Shown here: positions 1-8,588 of the stretch, piece by piece
How the letters are laid out: each line of letters opens with the position of its first letter
How positions within the stretch are numbered: position 1 is the first letter of the stretch
Source: an uncultured Oscillospiraceae bacterium
GTDB lineage: Bacteria; Bacillota; Clostridia; Oscillospirales; Oscillospiraceae
Reading direction: 5' to 3'
DNA length: 64,000 nt
Assembly: GCA_944385035.1 (NCBI GenBank)
Contig: CALWVV010000008.1
Coordinates: 1 to 64,000, forward strand
Translations under genes and position numbers: made by a program
Notes under the pieces: model-generated
Seen by the model: only the letters and a program-made list of their open reading frames with translations
What the model was told of the DNA's origin: nothing
Database searches by the model: none

Positions 1-512
1 TGCATGGTGTGGCCCTCCTGCCACAGGAATTCCCGGTGGCGCAGGAAGGGACGGCTGGTCTTCTCCCAGCGCAGCACGCTGCACCACTGGTTATAGAGCT
101 TGGGCAGGTCCCGGTGGGAGTGGATGATGTTCTTATAGTGCTCACAGAACAGGGTCTCAGAGGTGGGGCGGATGCAGTAGCGCTCCTCCAGCTTCTCGCT
201 GCCGCCGGTGGTGACCCAGGCGCACTCGGGGGCAAAGCCCTCCACGTGGTCCTTCTCCTTCTGGAGCAGGGACTCGGGGATCAGCATGGGCAGGTACACA
301 TTCTCGTGGCCCGTCTCCTTGAATCTCTTGTCCAGCTCGGCCTGGATGTTCTCCCAGATGGCGTAGCCATAGGGGCGGTAAATAAACATGCCTTTGATGG
401 AGGAGTAGTCAATGAGCTCCGCCTTCTTGCACACGTCGGTGTACCACTGGGCAAAGTCCACCTCCATGTCGGTGATCTGCTCCACCTGCTTCTTGTTGGG
501 GTTCTGGGCCAT
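1..512 (-). CDS. proS: Prolyl-tRNA synthetase, N-terminal part (truncated by window edge)
   Basis: The 170 visible residues are the start of a class II aminoacyl-tRNA synthetase of the archaeal/eukaryal-type ProRS branch, which charges tRNA-Pro with proline in the cytoplasm. Seen: an opening with [18 protein letters not shown], the motif 1 region ([19 protein letters not shown]), the segment [18 protein letters not shown] and the motif 2 region [23 protein letters not shown]. The ATG at 512 lies about 10 nt behind AAAGGA. The C-terminal anticodon-binding half is outside the window. The upstream region carries its own sigma-A-like promoter and no T-box sequence that I can recognise, although many Firmicutes synthetase genes have one. 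Confidence 0.95.
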   Translation of the reverse strand, partial: MAQNPNKKQVEQITDMEVDFAQWYTDVCKKAELIDYSSIKGMFIYRPYGYAIWENIQAELDKRFKETGHENVYLPMLIPESLLQKEKDHVEGFAPECAWVTTGGSEKLEERYCIRPTSETLFCEHYKNIIHSHRDLPKLYNQWCSVLRWEKTSRPFLRHREFLWQEGHTM

Positions 513-562
513 ATCGTCTCATTCCTTTATATTCAAAATGGGGATAATTTTCCGTACCGTTT

Positions 563-591
563 ATTTTATGGCTGCGGGCCAAAAAAGTCAA
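563..591 (-). promoter_or_regulatory. Sigma-A-type promoter of proS
   Basis: Reading the minus strand: TTGACT (586-591), 17-nt spacer, TAAAAT (563-568), leaving a leader of about 45 nt before the proS start at 512. Confidence 0.7.
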
Positions 592-685
592 GTGCTGTTC
601 CAATTTCCCAGGAAAAAGAGCTGAAATCTTTGAAAATGGGGACCTGGTCTTCTTGTGAACCGGGCTCCTATATGCGGCGGCTGTC

Positions 686-1378
686 TCAGGCGTATGCGCC
701 GGTATAGTCGATCATGACCTCGTCCAGCTTCTGCATCCCAGATTCCACCAGGGAGTAGTAGCCCTCCTCGTCCTCTTTCATCTGAAGCAGGATGGTCTGG
801 TCGGTGCCATAGGTGATCTGTCCAATCAGTCCTTCCAGCTTGTCCAGCAGCGCCATGGCATACTGCTCATCCAGCACCTGGTACTCCTCGTCACTCATCA
901 TGGCCACCTGGTCATCGCTGACGCCGGCCTGCTGCTTCACGTTCTGCCAGGTCTCGGCATAAAACTCCTCCGGGATGAGGGGCATGATCTCAATGGGAGA
1001 GATGGTGACCTCGGCGGCAATGTCCCCGCTTTTCAAAAGCTCCGCATCCGCCACCGTATATTTGGCGTGGGAATAGATCTCCCCCACGATCTCCTCAGCT
1101 CGCTGATAGACCGCGTCCGTGGGCAGCTCCACCCCCAGGTAGCTCAAAAGGTACTCTCCTTCCGCCTGGAGGTTATAGTCATATTTGGCCTGGGCGTCTG
1201 CCTGCGTCATATCTTCCACCACGTTCAGGTACTCCTCATTGATTTTGCCCAGATAGGTGGCATCCAGTTCCCCCTGGATAAAGACGGTGGCGTCCTTGGC
1301 TACACTGTGGCAGGCAGCCAGCGCCGCCAGCATCACCGCCGCTCCAGCCACGGCAAGGACTCGTTTCCATCCCTTCAT
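686..1378 (-). CDS. Predicted lipoprotein of unknown function
   Basis: A 230-aa protein with a type II signal peptide (MKGWKRV, a hydrophobic stretch, then LAAC), so it is probably lipid-anchored at Cys23. The mature part is acidic and mostly helical in appearance, with no motif I recognise. The start at 1378 is chosen because AGGAGG lies 8 nt upstream and the signal peptide begins there; an in-frame extension to 1462 would run through the promoter. The gene is single, between proS and niaR, and is transcribed away from niaR from a back-to-back promoter pair. It may be a substrate-binding or stress lipoprotein, but nothing in the sequence decides this. Confidence 0.8.
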   Translation of the reverse strand: MKGWKRVLAVAGAAVMLAALAACHSVAKDATVFIQGELDATYLGKINEEYLNVVEDMTQADAQAKYDYNLQAEGEYLLSYLGVELPTDAVYQRAEEIVGEIYSHAKYTVADAELLKSGDIAAEVTISPIEIMPLIPEEFYAETWQNVKQQAGVSDDQVAMMSDEEYQVLDEQYAMALLDKLEGLIGQITYGTDQTILLQMKEDEEGYYSLVESGMQKLDEVMIDYTGAYA

Positions 1379-1433
1379 TTCGTCATCCTCCTGTTCTCTT
1401 CTTCCGGTCCCTGTCTCAGGTCCCTTTGTGGTT

Positions 1434-1462
1434 ATTTTATTTCTTTCTTTGGACAACGTCAA
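1434..1462 (-). promoter_or_regulatory. Promoter of the lipoprotein gene
   Basis: Minus strand TTGACG (1457-1462), 17-nt spacer, TAAAAT (1434-1439). Its -35 lies 2 bp from the -35 of the divergent niaR promoter, so a protein bound here would affect both genes. Confidence 0.7.
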
Positions 1463-1464
1463 CC

Positions 1465-1493
1465 TTGCCCCGCTTTTTGATTTATGTTACACT
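1465..1493 (+). promoter_or_regulatory. Probable niaR promoter
   Basis: TTGCCC (1465-1470), 17-nt spacer, TACACT (1488-1493). It is back to back with the lipoprotein promoter. I see no clear NiaR-type palindrome. Confidence 0.5.
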
Positions 1494-1545
1494 AAAAAAA
1501 ACGCCCGGCTGCAAAATGGCCGGCAGGGAAGGAACGGGATCTTTT

Positions 1546-2055
1546 GTGGACGCCCAGCAGAGACGATTGGAAATAGCCCGCCGGCTTCAGCAGGCCGATG
1601 CCCCCATCAGTGCCACCACCCTGGCCCAAGAGCTGTCGGTCAGCCGGCAGATCATAGTGGGCGATGTGGCCCTGCTGCGGGCCGGAGGTCTGGAGATCAC
1701 CGCCACCCCGCGGGGATATCTTCTCCCCAAGGCGGACTGTGCCGTGGTGTGTACCTTTGCCTGCCGCCACCGCTGCGACCAAATGGAGGAGGAGCTCAAC
1801 GCCATCGTGGACCAGGGGTGCACTGTGCTGGATGTCATTGTGGAGCACCCGGTCTACGGCCAGCTCACCGCCCCTATTCACGTCTCCAGCCGGTATGACG
1901 TATCCCAGTTCATCCACCGCTGCCGCCAATCTGACGCGGTCCCCCTCTCCCAGCTCACCGAGGGGCTTCACCTGCACACCGTCTCCTGCCGGGACCGGCG
2001 CAGCGCCGACCGGGTACGAAAGGCTTTGGAACAGCTGGGATTTCTCTATGAATAA
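1546..2055 (+). CDS. niaR: NiaR-family niacin-responsive transcriptional repressor
   Basis: A 169-aa DNA-binding protein: an N-terminal winged helix-turn-helix (residues about 5-60, TLAQELSVSRQIIVGDVALLR) and a C-terminal 3H domain named for its conserved histidines (CRHRCDQ, VEHPVYGQL, GLHLHTV), which in family members binds metal and nicotinate. NiaR represses NAD salvage and niacin uptake genes when nicotinate is plentiful. The GTG at 1546 has GGGA 6 nt upstream; an in-frame ATG at 1516 lacks a ribosome-binding site and would lie very close to the transcript start, so I prefer the GTG. nadE is 22 kb away, so no target lies next to it. Confidence 0.88.
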   Translation: MDAQQRRLEIARRLQQADAPISATTLAQELSVSRQIIVGDVALLRAGGLEITATPRGYLLPKADCAVVCTFACRHRCDQMEEELNAIVDQGCTVLDVIVEHPVYGQLTAPIHVSSRYDVSQFIHRCRQSDAVPLSQLTEGLHLHTVSCRDRRSADRVRKALEQLGFLYE

Positions 2056-2060
2056 AAAGC

Positions 2061-2091
2061 GGGAACCCTCCGGAATATCCGGAGGGTTCCC
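2061..2091. terminator. Bidirectional terminator between niaR and the RND operon
   Basis: A perfect 13-bp stem (2061-2073 with 2079-2091, loop AATAT). On the minus strand it is followed by CTTTTTATT; on the plus strand the T-rich tail is weaker. It serves the convergent ends of niaR and the RND pump gene. Confidence 0.85.
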
Positions 2092-2098
2092 GTTTATC

Positions 2099-5000
2099 TT
2101 ATTCTCCTTGGTCATCCCCAGCCGTGGGAACGGGCTGGACGGAAGGGGTCTTGGGTTTCTTTTTTCTGGAGAATATATGGCTGAGGTTATCAATGACCGA
2201 GTAATACACCGGCGTAAACACCAGGGTAATGACGGTGGAAATGGTCATGCCGGAGATCATGGTAATGCTCATGTCCGACATCATCTCCGCCGCCCCCTCG
2301 GCCATGCCCAGAGCCATGGGCACCAGGGCCAGAATGGTGGTGATGGTGGTCATCAGCACCGGGCGGATACGCAGGGGGCAGGCGTGGAGGATGGCCTCCT
2401 CCCGGCTCTCCCCCCGCTCCCGGCGCTGGCGGATATAGTCCACCAGGATGATGGAGGCGTTGACTACGGTACCGGCCAGCATAATAAGCGCCACCAGGGA
2501 GATCATGGACAAATCCCGGCCTGTGACGGGCAGGGCAAACAGTGCCCCGCTGAAGGCCACCGGCAGGATCATCATCACGATGACCGGCATGAGGAAGGAT
2601 TCAAACTGAGAGGCCAGCACAAAGTACACCAGACCCAGCGCCACCACCAAGGCCAGCAGCAGATCGCCGAAGCTGTCCATCATGTCCGTATAGGCGCCGG
2701 TGATCTCCGCGGTGTAGCCGTCGGGGAGGGTATAGCCGTTCAGGATCTCCCGGATCTGATTGGTAATGGCAGTGGTATTGCCGCCGATGGTATCGCCGGT
2801 CACCGTCACCTGGCGGGTCTGATTGACCCGGCTGATGCTCTGGGGTGCCAGCTCCACTTCCACCTGGGCCACAGCGGACAGGGGCACCGTCCCCCCAAAG
2901 GAGGAGGGAATGGCCATGGAGCGCAGGGCATCCAGGCTCTCCGCCGCCATACCGTCTCCCCGGACCACCACATCCAGCTCCTTGTTATTAATGGTGACGG
3001 TAGTGGCGGTGGCGCCGGACAGCTCCGAGCGGACCGCCGCGCCCACCGTGGCAGCGGTAAGCCCGTACTGAGAGGCGGCCTCCCGGTTCATGGTGATGGT
3101 CACCTGCTCCACCTGCTTAGCCATGGAGGTGGACACATCCACCGCGTCGGGCAGCTGAGAGATCTGGTCCTTCAGGTCGCCCGCAATCATCATCAGGGTC
3201 TCATAGTCGTTGCCGGTGATTTCCACGCTGATATCACTGCCGCCGCCCAGCATGGCGGTCATATCGGTGGCGTTTATGGTAATTTCACACCCGGCAATAT
3301 CCGCCAGCAGGGGGCGCAGATCGTTGGCCACCTCTCCGCTGCTGCGGCCGCGCTGGGACTTATCCACCAGCACCAGGTTGATGGAGGAGGATTCCGGCTG
3401 GGTCATGTGGTAAATGGATTCCAGCTCCGGGACATGTTCCTGGACGATCCCCACCGCCCGGTCGGCAATGGCGGTGGTCTCCTCCAGCTCCGAGCCAGTG
3501 GGGGTGGAAACAGAGACAGAGACCATGCCCTGGTCCATCTCGGGCATCAGCACCATTTTCGTGGACAAGCAGGTCACGGCAAACAGCACAACCAAGGCCA
3601 CAGAGGTGAGCATGCCCGCCCAGAGATGGTGAACGAAGAAATCCAGCAGCCTGGTATAAAGCTGGTTTAAGCGGCTGGCCAGTCCCTGTTTTCCCGTCTC
3701 CTGGCGCTGCGCCTTCTTTTGGGCCTTTTTCAGGGCCTGAGCCCGGACCTTTTCCTCATCCAGCAGGAAATAGCACAGCAGGGGCACCAGTGTCACCGCG
3801 ATCACCAACGACCCCAGGATCAGGAAGGAGATGGTCAGGCAGAAGTCGTCAAAGAGCATGCCCGCCATGCCTCCAGTGAGGCCCAGGGGCAGGAACACCG
3901 CCACCGTGGTCAGGGTGGATGCGGTGAGGGAGGTCAGGACCTCCTTCGTCCCATCCACACAGGATTCCATGCGGCTGTGCCCCTCGGCGGAATAGCGGTA
4001 AATATTTTCCAATACCACAATGGAGTTGTCCACGATCATGCCCACGCCCATGGCGATGCCGCCCAGGGACATCATGTTCAGGGTCAGGTCAAAGACATTC
4101 ATCAGGACAAACACCGTGAGGATACACACCGGCATGGACACGGCAATGGCCAGCGTAGCGCCGAAGCGGCGCAGAAACAGAAACACCACAATGGCCGCCA
4201 GCACCACGCCCATGGCGATATTCTCCAGCGCGGCGTTCACCGCCATATTGATGTAGTCGGAGGCGGTGTACAGCACCGAATATTGAATGGAAGCATTTTT
4301 GGCCTGGAGTTTCTCCATGGCCTCCACCACCGCGTCGGCGGTGGCCGCCTCGTTGGCGCCCGACTGCTTGGACACCTGGAGCACCACACAGGCCGAGCCG
4401 TCGGTCATGGCAACGGTATCCGGGTCGGTGGTCTCAAGGGCCACGTTTGCCACCTCGGACAGGCGCACTGTTCCTCCCGTGGGCAAGGGCAGAATCAGGT
4501 TAGCCACATCCTCCACCGTCTGGAATTTGGCGTCGGTGGTAACCGTAAGGCTCTCACTCCCGTTTTGCATGTCGCCGCCGGGGTAAAGGAGGTTCTCCGC
4601 GGAGAGCATCTGGGCGATGTAGGAGTTGGACAGGCCCAGTCCCGCCGCACGGGCGGAGTCCACCTCCACGGCGATCTGCTGCTCCACGCCGCCGGAGATG
4701 CTCACCTGGGCCACGCCCTCCACCCGCTCCAGGGCAGGGCCTACGGTATCCTCCGCCATGGCCTGGATGCTGGCCAGGTCATCGCCCATGAGGGCGATGA
4801 TGGCCGAAGGCAGCAGGTCGCTGATGTTGATGTTGACAATGATGGGGTCTCCCGCCCCGTCGGGCAGGGAGAGCCGGTCAAACTGCTCCCGCAGTTTGGT
4901 GGCCGCGATGTCCAGGTCCGTCCCGTCCACATAGGTGATCTGAAGCTGGCTGACCCCTTCCGAGGAAGTGGAGCTGACCTCTCCCACGCCGGCTACCGAC

Positions 5001-5215
5001 ATAATGGCCGACTCCAGCGGCCGGCTGACCAGCTCCTCCATGTCCTGGGGGCTGGCCCCATTGTAGTAGCACATGACCACAGCCGCCGGGGCCTCCACAT
5101 CGGGCAGGAGGGCCATCTGAAGCTGAGTGGTAAAGACCACGCCGAAGATGGAGACCATAATAAAGGCCATCAGGGTGGTCACCTTGTGCTTGATACAGAA
5201 CTTTGCAATGCTCAC
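2099..5215 (-). CDS. RND-family efflux pump (AcrB/MexB-like permease)
   Basis: A 1038-aa inner-membrane proton-driven exporter of the resistance-nodulation-division family. Seen: the N-terminal membrane helix (VTTLMAFIMVSIFGVVF), a large porter loop with YNGASPQDMEELVSRPLE, the family D motif GGIAMGVGMIVDNSIVVLENIYR-like segment containing the proton-relay acidic residue, a second porter loop after about residue 540, and four to five C-terminal helices ending near GTVVNASIILVDYIRQRRERG. The length is normal for the family. It lies 5 bp from the adaptor gene and is the last gene of the TetR-TolC-adaptor-pump operon, so it is probably induced by TetR ligands. The substrate cannot be predicted. 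Confidence 0.93.
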   Translation of the reverse strand: MSIAKFCIKHKVTTLMAFIMVSIFGVVFTTQLQMALLPDVEAPAAVVMCYYNGASPQDMEELVSRPLESAIMSVAGVGEVSSTSSEGVSQLQITYVDGTDLDIAATKLREQFDRLSLPDGAGDPIIVNINISDLLPSAIIALMGDDLASIQAMAEDTVGPALERVEGVAQVSISGGVEQQIAVEVDSARAAGLGLSNSYIAQMLSAENLLYPGGDMQNGSESLTVTTDAKFQTVEDVANLILPLPTGGTVRLSEVANVALETTDPDTVAMTDGSACVVLQVSKQSGANEAATADAVVEAMEKLQAKNASIQYSVLYTASDYINMAVNAALENIAMGVVLAAIVVFLFLRRFGATLAIAVSMPVCILTVFVLMNVFDLTLNMMSLGGIAMGVGMIVDNSIVVLENIYRYSAEGHSRMESCVDGTKEVLTSLTASTLTTVAVFLPLGLTGGMAGMLFDDFCLTISFLILGSLVIAVTLVPLLCYFLLDEEKVRAQALKKAQKKAQRQETGKQGLASRLNQLYTRLLDFFVHHLWAGMLTSVALVVLFAVTCLSTKMVLMPEMDQGMVSVSVSTPTGSELEETTAIADRAVGIVQEHVPELESIYHMTQPESSSINLVLVDKSQRGRSSGEVANDLRPLLADIAGCEITINATDMTAMLGGGSDISVEITGNDYETLMMIAGDLKDQISQLPDAVDVSTSMAKQVEQVTITMNREAASQYGLTAATVGAAVRSELSGATATTVTINNKELDVVVRGDGMAAESLDALRSMAIPSSFGGTVPLSAVAQVEVELAPQSISRVNQTRQVTVTGDTIGGNTTAITNQIREILNGYTLPDGYTAEITGAYTDMMDSFGDLLLALVVALGLVYFVLASQFESFLMPVIVMMILPVAFSGALFALPVTGRDLSMISLVALIMLAGTVVNASIILVDYIRQRRERGESREEAILHACPLRIRPVLMTTITTILALVPMALGMAEGAAEMMSDMSITMISGMTISTVITLVFTPVYYSVIDNLSHIFSRKKKPKTPSVQPVPTAGDDQGE

Positions 5216-5220
5216 CCGTC

Positions 5221-6393
5221 TCAGCCCTCCCCGGATACGATCCGGACGGCGTCGCCGTCGGACAAATAGTCCTGCCCAACTGTCACAAGCTGCTGGCCCT
5301 CTTCCAGACCACTGGTGATCTCCGTGACGCCGTTGCCGCTCAGGCCGGTCTCCACCTCCTGATACCGGGCGGCGCCGTTCTCCACCACAAAGACATAGGA
5401 CACGTTGCTGCTGGTCAAAATGGCCTGGGAGGGAATCACGACCGCATTCTCAGAGGTCTCCGTGCGGAAGGACACATCGGCAAACATACCGGCCAGCAGC
5501 CCCTCAATATCCTCCTCAAAGCCCACCGTGACGGTATAGAGCTTTGTCTGGACGTTGGCGCTCTTTTGGATGCTCCGCACGGTCCCCACGGTGTCCACCC
5601 CCAGGGAACTGATGGACACGTCCACCTCATCTCCTTGGGCCAGCTTGGGGATGAGGGCCTCAGAGACCGATACCTCCACCTTCATGGTATCCACCCCATC
5701 GATGACAGCCACCGGCATGGAGGCAGACACAAAGCCCCCCGCCGCCGCATTGAGGGTCACCACCGTTCCGGACACCGGCGCGATCACATTGCCCCCGGCG
5801 TCCACATTTTCCAGCACTGCCGCCAGCTGTTCCACATTGGATTTGGAGCTCTGCATTCCCGCCTCCAGCTGGGCCAGGGTGGAGGCCTTGCTGGCCTGGG
5901 CGGTCATCAGATTGAGCTCGGCGGAATCAATCTCCGCCTGCGAGGCGGCACCGATCTCAAACAGGGCCTTTAAATCATTGAGATTTTTCTCCGCCAGAGC
6001 GATCTGCTTGTCAAAAATGGCCTCCTGGTCCTGGTAGCTCTGGATGGCGGACTGATAGCTGATATTGGCCGCGTTATAGGAAGACAGGGTGCTGGCCATA
6101 TCCAGGGTACAGATCTTTTCCCCGGCGGTGACCTCGTCCCCCGCCTCCACATAGACGGCCACACACTCGGCGTTGGCCGTCACATAGACCGACTCCTGTC
6201 CGTCCGCCACCACCCGGCCGGACACCTTGTTCTGGGTAGAAATGGTATCCCGGACCACCTGGGCGACCTGGACGGCCACTCCGGCGGGGGGATTGTTGGA
6301 ACCGGACGTACTCTCGCCCCCCGTCTGACAGGCGGTCAGCGTGAGCAGCAGCGCGGCAGACAGGGCCGCGGAAACCATCGGTGTTTTCTTCAT
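5221..6393 (-). CDS. RND efflux adaptor (membrane fusion protein), lipoprotein
   Basis: A 390-aa HlyD/AcrA-type adaptor. It has a lipoprotein signal (MKKTPMVSAALSAALLLTLTAC), an N-terminal half-lipoyl domain (GRVVADGQESVYV, YVEAGDEVTAGEKIC), a helical hairpin at about residues 100-190 (AEIDSAELNLMTAQASKASTLAQLE), the second half-lipoyl segment (VIAPVSGTVVTLNAAAGGFV), then beta-barrel and membrane-proximal domains (GMFADVSFRTE, GLEEGQQLVTVGQDYLSDGDAVRI). It bridges the RND pump to an outer component. Its gene sits between the TolC-like and pump genes, 16 bp and 5 bp away, which fixes its role in the same complex. Confidence 0.93.
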   Translation of the reverse strand: MKKTPMVSAALSAALLLTLTACQTGGESTSGSNNPPAGVAVQVAQVVRDTISTQNKVSGRVVADGQESVYVTANAECVAVYVEAGDEVTAGEKICTLDMASTLSSYNAANISYQSAIQSYQDQEAIFDKQIALAEKNLNDLKALFEIGAASQAEIDSAELNLMTAQASKASTLAQLEAGMQSSKSNVEQLAAVLENVDAGGNVIAPVSGTVVTLNAAAGGFVSASMPVAVIDGVDTMKVEVSVSEALIPKLAQGDEVDVSISSLGVDTVGTVRSIQKSANVQTKLYTVTVGFEEDIEGLLAGMFADVSFRTETSENAVVIPSQAILTSSNVSYVFVVENGAARYQEVETGLSGNGVTEITSGLEEGQQLVTVGQDYLSDGDAVRIVSGEG

Positions 6394-6409
6394 GGGTATG
6401 TCTCCTCCA

Positions 6410-7765
6410 TCAGTTTAGAATCCCGTAATCCGCAGCCCAGCGGTAGGTGTTATAGGCCGAAAACAGGTCGTTTTCCGCGCCGTCCACCGTCTCCTGGGCT
6501 TCCTTTACCTTGTCCTCCGCCTCAAGCAGGTCGTTTTTCGACAAATTTCCCTGCTCATATTTCAGCTGCGCCACCGCGTAGTTGTCCTGCTCCACCGCCA
6601 AAGCCGTCTTTGCGGCGTCCAGCACCTGTTTAAAATCCTTCACCTGAAGATACAGGGTGCGGAAGGAAATTTCAAAATTCTGCACTGTGGCATCGTAGTT
6701 ATACTGGGCCGCCTGCCACTGGTGGTTGGCGGACTGAACCTCATACCGCTCCTCCCGGTACCCATAAAGCGAGGCCTGTCCTTTGGCGTTATCCTGGGCT
6801 TCGTCCAGCTCCTGCTCGGCCACATAGAGGTTATAGCTGGCCTCCTTAGCCGCGGCCAGATCCTCCTCCAGCTTCATGCTCGCCAGCTGCTCGTTGGTCA
6901 CCTTCGGCAGCTCACCCAGCTCGATGGTGCCCTTGAGTTCTCCGCCGCTCATCAGCTCCAGCTGCATTTTATAATTTTTTATGTTGCTGTCCAGGGTCTG
7001 CTTGCTGCTGAGCAGAGATGTCCGGGATGCCTGGGTCTGCTTCAGGGTCTGAGAGGAGATTTGCCCCAGCTCATACCGCAGCTCCAGCTCCTCCAGGGAG
7101 CGGTCCAGGGCCGCCAGGCTCCGCTCCAGGCTCCGCGCGTTCTGCTCCATCTCCATAATGGCAACGTACAGGCTCTCCCCGGCCATCACGATCTGGTTTT
7201 GGGCGCTTCTCAGCTGCCAAAGGGCATCCTCGTTGTCCTTCTGCAATTCTCCTTCTTTCAGCGCGTCAAAGGTCTCCCGCAAGGCGTCATAGCTCTGTTC
7301 CAGGGCCTTGGCCTCGGGCGTCTCGCCCATCCCGTAAAGAATCATGGTCCACTGGGCGCTTGCGATGTTGTTCAGATTCTGCCGCAGGGTCTCATACATC
7401 ACGTCATAGTCGATCACTTCAATCGCCTGGACGTTTTCCTCCAGGGCCAGAAGGGTCAGGTTATTCTCCCGCAGGCGGCGCTCCAGGTTTTCAAAGCTGA
7501 TGTAACCCACTGGGTCAGGTATGTACTCCTCCGGTGTTTCCTCTTCTTCGGATTCCTCCGAAGCTTCCTCTCCTGCCGTCTGTTCCTCCGGGGAGCTCTC
7601 CTCCGGGACTTCCTCCTTTGCCGGGCTGGTGTCCGGCTGCTGGTTTGTCTCCGTCTCCACCGCCTCCGGGGCCGGGTCGGAGCTGTCCGCCGCCAGCGCC
7701 GAAACGCCAAGCAGGGACAGGGCCACCGCCATGGCCACCAGCAGTGCCGTCAATTGTCTTTTCAT
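6410..7765 (-). CDS. TolC-like coiled-coil protein of the RND operon
   Basis: A 451-aa exported protein with a Sec signal peptide ending near SALAADS, an acidic Pro/Glu-rich linker (about 25-90) and two long helical repeats typical of the TolC/OEP fold. A family-like segment is visible in the first repeat (SLERSLAALDRSLEELELRYELGQIS) and again in the second (AVEQDNYAVAQLKYEQGNLSKNDLLEAEDKVKEAQ). TolC normally forms an outer-membrane channel. If this organism is a monoderm, the protein must work without an outer membrane, perhaps as a wall-spanning conduit. It overlaps tetR by 4 nt and is therefore translationally coupled to it. Confidence 0.82.
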   Translation of the reverse strand: MKRQLTALLVAMAVALSLLGVSALAADSSDPAPEAVETETNQQPDTSPAKEEVPEESSPEEQTAGEEASEESEEEETPEEYIPDPVGYISFENLERRLRENNLTLLALEENVQAIEVIDYDVMYETLRQNLNNIASAQWTMILYGMGETPEAKALEQSYDALRETFDALKEGELQKDNEDALWQLRSAQNQIVMAGESLYVAIMEMEQNARSLERSLAALDRSLEELELRYELGQISSQTLKQTQASRTSLLSSKQTLDSNIKNYKMQLELMSGGELKGTIELGELPKVTNEQLASMKLEEDLAAAKEASYNLYVAEQELDEAQDNAKGQASLYGYREERYEVQSANHQWQAAQYNYDATVQNFEISFRTLYLQVKDFKQVLDAAKTALAVEQDNYAVAQLKYEQGNLSKNDLLEAEDKVKEAQETVDGAENDLFSAYNTYRWAADYGILN

Positions 7766-8397
7766 GGGGCCGTTTCCTCCTTGTTTCGTTCACCGTTTCC
7801 GGCGGCGCAGCCATATTTGATCATAGCCACACGGGTTTTTAAAATCTCACACTGCCGTTTCCATCCCTCCGGATCCTGGAGGGTGCCCACCACCGCGTAG
7901 GCCAGTACCGCGCACAGCAGATGAAATACATGCTCGGCATACTCCCGGTCCGGCTTTTTCATCACAGCCGGATCGACCAGTTCCCACAGGGAATCGGGGA
8001 GCAGCCCCGGCTGGGCGGTCATAAAGGCCTGGGTATCCCAGCCTGGATTGAGCTGCAGCACCCGGATAAACTGCCTGAGCATGGGATTGGTATTTCCCTG
8101 GTCCATAAATTGCTCAAAGGCACTTACCGGGATGGCAAACAGGTCTCCGTCCGAATCCGTCAGCACTCCCCGGAGCAGCTGAACAAAATACTCCTGCATA
8201 TCGTTTAACAGGTAGCGGATCATATCTTCCTTGTCGGCAAAGTATTGATAAAAGCTCCCTCTGGGAATGTGCGCCTGGGAAATAATCCGGTTGACCGACA
8301 TATCCGCAAAACGAACCCTGGTGATCTCCGACCAGCAAGCCGTCATCAGACGCTCCCGCTTCTCCTGGGGTAATCGGAAATAGGTACTGGTAGGCAT
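7762..8397 (-). CDS. TetR/AcrR-family repressor of the RND efflux operon
   Basis: A 211-aa regulator with an N-terminal helix-turn-helix at residues about 12-55 (MSVNRIISQAHIPRGSFYQYFADKEDMI, the classic TetR recognition-helix pattern) and a variable ligand-binding C-terminal region. It is the first gene of a four-gene operon with tolC-like, adaptor and RND genes and stops within the start of the next gene (ATGA-type overlap). Two tandem TGACA-N3-TGTC palindromes lie 16-43 nt upstream of its start, just downstream of a consensus promoter. Autorepression of the operon, relieved by a pump substrate, is the expected mode; the ligand is unknown. Confidence 0.92.
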   Translation of the reverse strand: MPTSTYFRLPQEKRERLMTACWSEITRVRFADMSVNRIISQAHIPRGSFYQYFADKEDMIRYLLNDMQEYFVQLLRGVLTDSDGDLFAIPVSAFEQFMDQGNTNPMLRQFIRVLQLNPGWDTQAFMTAQPGLLPDSLWELVDPAVMKKPDREYAEHVFHLLCAVLAYAVVGTLQDPEGWKRQCEILKTRVAMIKYGCAAGNGERNKEETAP

Positions 8398-8412
8398 AGA
8401 ATCCCCCTCTTA

Positions 8413-8440
8413 TGACAGTCTGTCGCATGACAATCTGTCA
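8413..8440. promoter_or_regulatory. Two tandem TetR operator palindromes
   Basis: TGACA-GTC-TGTCG (8413-8425) and TGACA-ATC-TGTCA (8428-8440), with centres 15 bp apart. They occupy the start of the transcript, directly downstream of the -10 at 8443-8448, where a bound TetR dimer would block initiation. Confidence 0.75.
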
Positions 8441-8442
8441 TA

Positions 8443-8471
8443 ATTATAGGCACCCCTCCCAGCCCTGTCAA
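8443..8471 (-). promoter_or_regulatory. Consensus promoter of the tetR-RND operon
   Basis: Minus strand TTGACA (8466-8471), 17-nt spacer, TATAAT (8443-8448): a perfect sigma-A consensus, as expected of a promoter held off by a repressor. Confidence 0.9.
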
Positions 8472-8515
8472 TATTCCGGGGATAAATGTTTCGTTAAATC
8501 TCCGCCTGTTCTTGG

Positions 8516-8557
8516 GGCAAAAAGACCGGCCTGTCCTGAACTCCAGGACAGGCCGGT
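8516..8557 (-). terminator. Terminator of the nucleoside ABC transporter operon
   Basis: A perfect 14-bp stem (8525-8538 with 8544-8557) followed on the minus strand by CTTTTTGCCCC. It lies 32 nt beyond the last permease gene. Confidence 0.85.
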
Positions 8558-8588
8558 TTCCGGCAAATTTGATTTTCCACAGAAGAAA

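Noticed and set aside
513-685. T-box riboswitch upstream of proS
   Set aside because: The conserved T-box sequence and its terminator/antiterminator pair were not found; only a sigma-A-type promoter is seen.
1664-3670. A 668-codon plus-strand ORF rich in His and Gly, and many similar ones opposite real genes
   Set aside because: It is the antisense shadow of the RND pump gene. High GC content leaves long open frames; composition is His/Gly/Gln-rich and no family is seen.
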